From Ptiloglossa arizonensis (Eukaryota > Arthropoda > Insecta > Hymenoptera > Colletidae), in the NCBI RefSeq assembly GCF_051014685.1, contig NW_027478515.1, positions 124,001-188,000 of the forward strand: a stretch of DNA of 64,000 bases. Reading direction: 5' to 3'. Under the pieces are notes generated by a model. That model was given only the letters and a program-made list of their open reading frames with translations. It did no database searches and was not told where the DNA came from. Positions 62,695 to 64,000 of the stretch are shown one piece after another (the first letter of the stretch is position 1; each line of letters opens with the position of its first letter). The position numbers and the translations under genes were made by a program.

Positions 62695-64000
62695 TGAATG
62701 TAGAAACTCGCCCGATTACAATGGGGTGTGTTCTTTCCCGCTAGGCCATTCCAGTTATTGGTTTCGAGTATCAGACATGCGAAAATTTTGATGGTTTCTC
62801 AATCATTCCTTAACTTCAAACTCCCATATCTCGCGAACGGATTGACGAACTCGAGAAATTCCCGTTGCATCTGAAAGTAGAAACACACCCGATTACAACG
62901 GTGTGTGTATTTTTCCCCCAGGCCATTGTAGTTATTGGTTTCGAGTATCAGACTTGCGAAAATATTGATGGTTTCTCAACCATTCCTTAACTTCAAACTC
63001 CCATATCTCGCAAACGGATTGACGAACTCGAGAAATTCCTGTTGCATCTGAAAGTAGAAACACACCAGATTACAACGGTATGTGTATTTTTCCCCCAGGC
63101 CATTGTAGTTATTGGTTTCGAGTATCAGACTTGCGAAAATTTTGATGGTTTCTCAACCATTCCTTAACTTCAAACTCCCATATCTCGCGAACGGATTGAC
63201 GAACTCGAGAAATTCCTGTTGCATCTGAAAGCAGAAACTCATCCGATTACAACGGTATGTGTATTTTTGCCCTGGGCCATAGTAGTTATTGGTTTCGAGT
63301 ATCAGACATGCGACAATTTTGATGGTTTCTCAACCATTCCTTGACTTCAAACTCCCATATCTCGCGAACGGATTGACGAACTCGACAAATTCCTGTTGCA
63401 TCTGAAAGTAGAAACACACCCGATTACAACGGTGTGTGTATTTTTCCCCCAGGCCATTGTAGTTATTTGTTTCGAGTATCAGACTTGCGAAAATTTTGAT
63501 GGTTTCTCAACCATTCCTTAACTTCAAACTCCCATATCTCGCAAACGGATTGACGAACTCGAGAAATTCCTGTTGCATCTGAATGTAGAAACTCGCCCGA
63601 TTACAATGGTGTGTGTACTTTCCCCTTGCCCATTCCAGTTATTGGTTTCGAGTATCAGACACGCGAAAATTTTAATGGTTTCTCAACCATTCCTTAACTT
63701 CAAACTCCCATATCTCGCAAACGGATTGACGATCTCGAGAAATTCCTGTTGCATCTGAAAGTAGAAACACACCCGATTACAATGGTGTGTGTACTTTTCC
63801 GCTAGGCCATTCCAGTTATTGGTTTCGAGTATCAGACTTGCGAAAATTTTGATGGTTTCTCAACCATTCCTTAACTTCAAACTCCCATATCTCGCGAACG
63901 GATTGACGAACTCGAGAAACTCCTATTTCATCTGAAAGCAGAAAGTCGCCCGATTACAACGGTATGTGTATTTTTGCCTTAGGCCATATATAGTTATTGG
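62695..64000 (+). repeat. Right-hand domain, distal part, cut by window end
   Basis: 62695-63249 continues the match to 55790-56346 (ggggtgtgttc at 62722, cacaccag at 63061). About 63250-63410 resembles 54400-54560 (cagacatgcgacaatttt, ccttgacttc, gacaaattcc). The last monomer, with gaaagtcgcccg and ggccatatatag, resembles 56500-56560. The array clearly continues beyond 64000. Confidence 0.85.

Larger units (their letters stand above)
1..64000. repeat. Satellite DNA array, ~177-bp monomer, whole window
   Basis: The element ggattgacgaactcgag recurs at 131, 307, 484, 661, 838, 1014 and 1190, giving spacings of 176-177 bp, and the same spacing continues to the last base. All copies point the same way. 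There is no unique spacer, transposon insertion or inversion. Within a monomer, the part from ttattggtttcgag through the A4T4 tract, the dyad, cccatatctcgcgaacgg and ttgcatctgaaag is nearly invariant, while the part from gattacaa to the next ttattgg varies. Length classes are 177 bp (cgcccgatt), 176 bp (cgccgatt) and about 178 bp (gtgtgtaatac). Almost every monomer has a ctcgag hexamer, so a XhoI digest should give a ~177-bp ladder. A centromeric or pericentromeric location is inferred from monomer size and HOR organisation; no kinetochore evidence is visible in sequence alone. I do not recognise the family. Confidence 0.98.

Noticed and set aside
52778..63758. 61-codon plus-strand frames beginning MHLKVET or MHLNVET
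   Set aside because: Each runs just over one satellite monomer with the ctttcccctagccc cassette. The frame opens only because that cassette lost a base. There is no sign of coding constraint.
1..64000. CRISPR-like array
   Set aside because: Repeats are ~177 bp and directly abutting, with no unique spacers and no cas genes.
1..64000. Transposon or terminal-repeat element as the source of the repetition
   Set aside because: No terminal inverted repeats, target-site duplications, reverse transcriptase or transposase remnants were seen anywhere, and periodicity is unbroken.
1..64000. Naming the organism or a known satellite family
   Set aside because: Monomer length alone matches many unrelated plant and animal satellites, and I could not match the sequence to one I know with confidence.

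Overview
The whole 64 kb window is one uninterrupted tandem array of a satellite DNA monomer of about 177 bp, roughly 362 copies head to tail in a single orientation. I see no protein-coding gene, RNA gene, transposon, CRISPR array or unique spacer, and both window ends fall inside the array. This points to a eukaryotic chromosome, most likely a centromeric or pericentromeric block, because the monomer is nucleosome-sized and the array has higher-order repeats (HORs). I do not recognise the family and cannot name the organism. A flowering plant or an animal would both fit.

Each monomer has a strongly conserved part of about 110 bp and a variable cassette of about 65 bp. The conserved part carries an A4T4 tract, a perfect 6-bp hairpin dyad, a 17-bp motif on the minus strand that matches the mammalian CENP-B box at 8 of its 9 core positions, a CpG-rich inverted repeat with a XhoI-type hexamer (ctcgag), and the element ttgcatctgaaag. 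The variable cassette exists in a few recognisable versions that are reshuffled along the array. Most monomers are 177 bp (three C before gatt) or 176 bp (two C). A rarer version with gtgtaatac is one base longer.

Layout. (1) 1-2290: an 8-monomer unit and a half copy of it. (2) 2290-34420: a patchwork built on a 9-monomer core unit (1594 bp) and a 13-monomer HOR (2296 bp) with 7- and 21-monomer variants. A block of about 4.8 kb recurs about 19-20 kb downstream, where it has gained an internal 882-bp tandem duplication. (3) 34420-51850: an 11-monomer duplication, a 7-monomer HOR (1238 bp), a 6-monomer unit nested in an 18-monomer tandem duplication (3187 bp), and a copy of 36.1-40.7 kb placed 11.5 kb downstream. 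(4) 51850-64000: a more diverged domain with its own cassettes, frequent loss of one CpG in the CENP-B-box-like motif, and a 15-monomer (2654 bp) duplication.

Nothing here acts as a set of genes. The short open frames on both strands arise because 177 is divisible by three, so one frame stays open from monomer to monomer until a 176-bp monomer or a stop breaks it. The points of interest are the conserved structural motifs, the way box-disrupting variants are sorted by domain, and the visible history of unequal exchange and segmental duplication.
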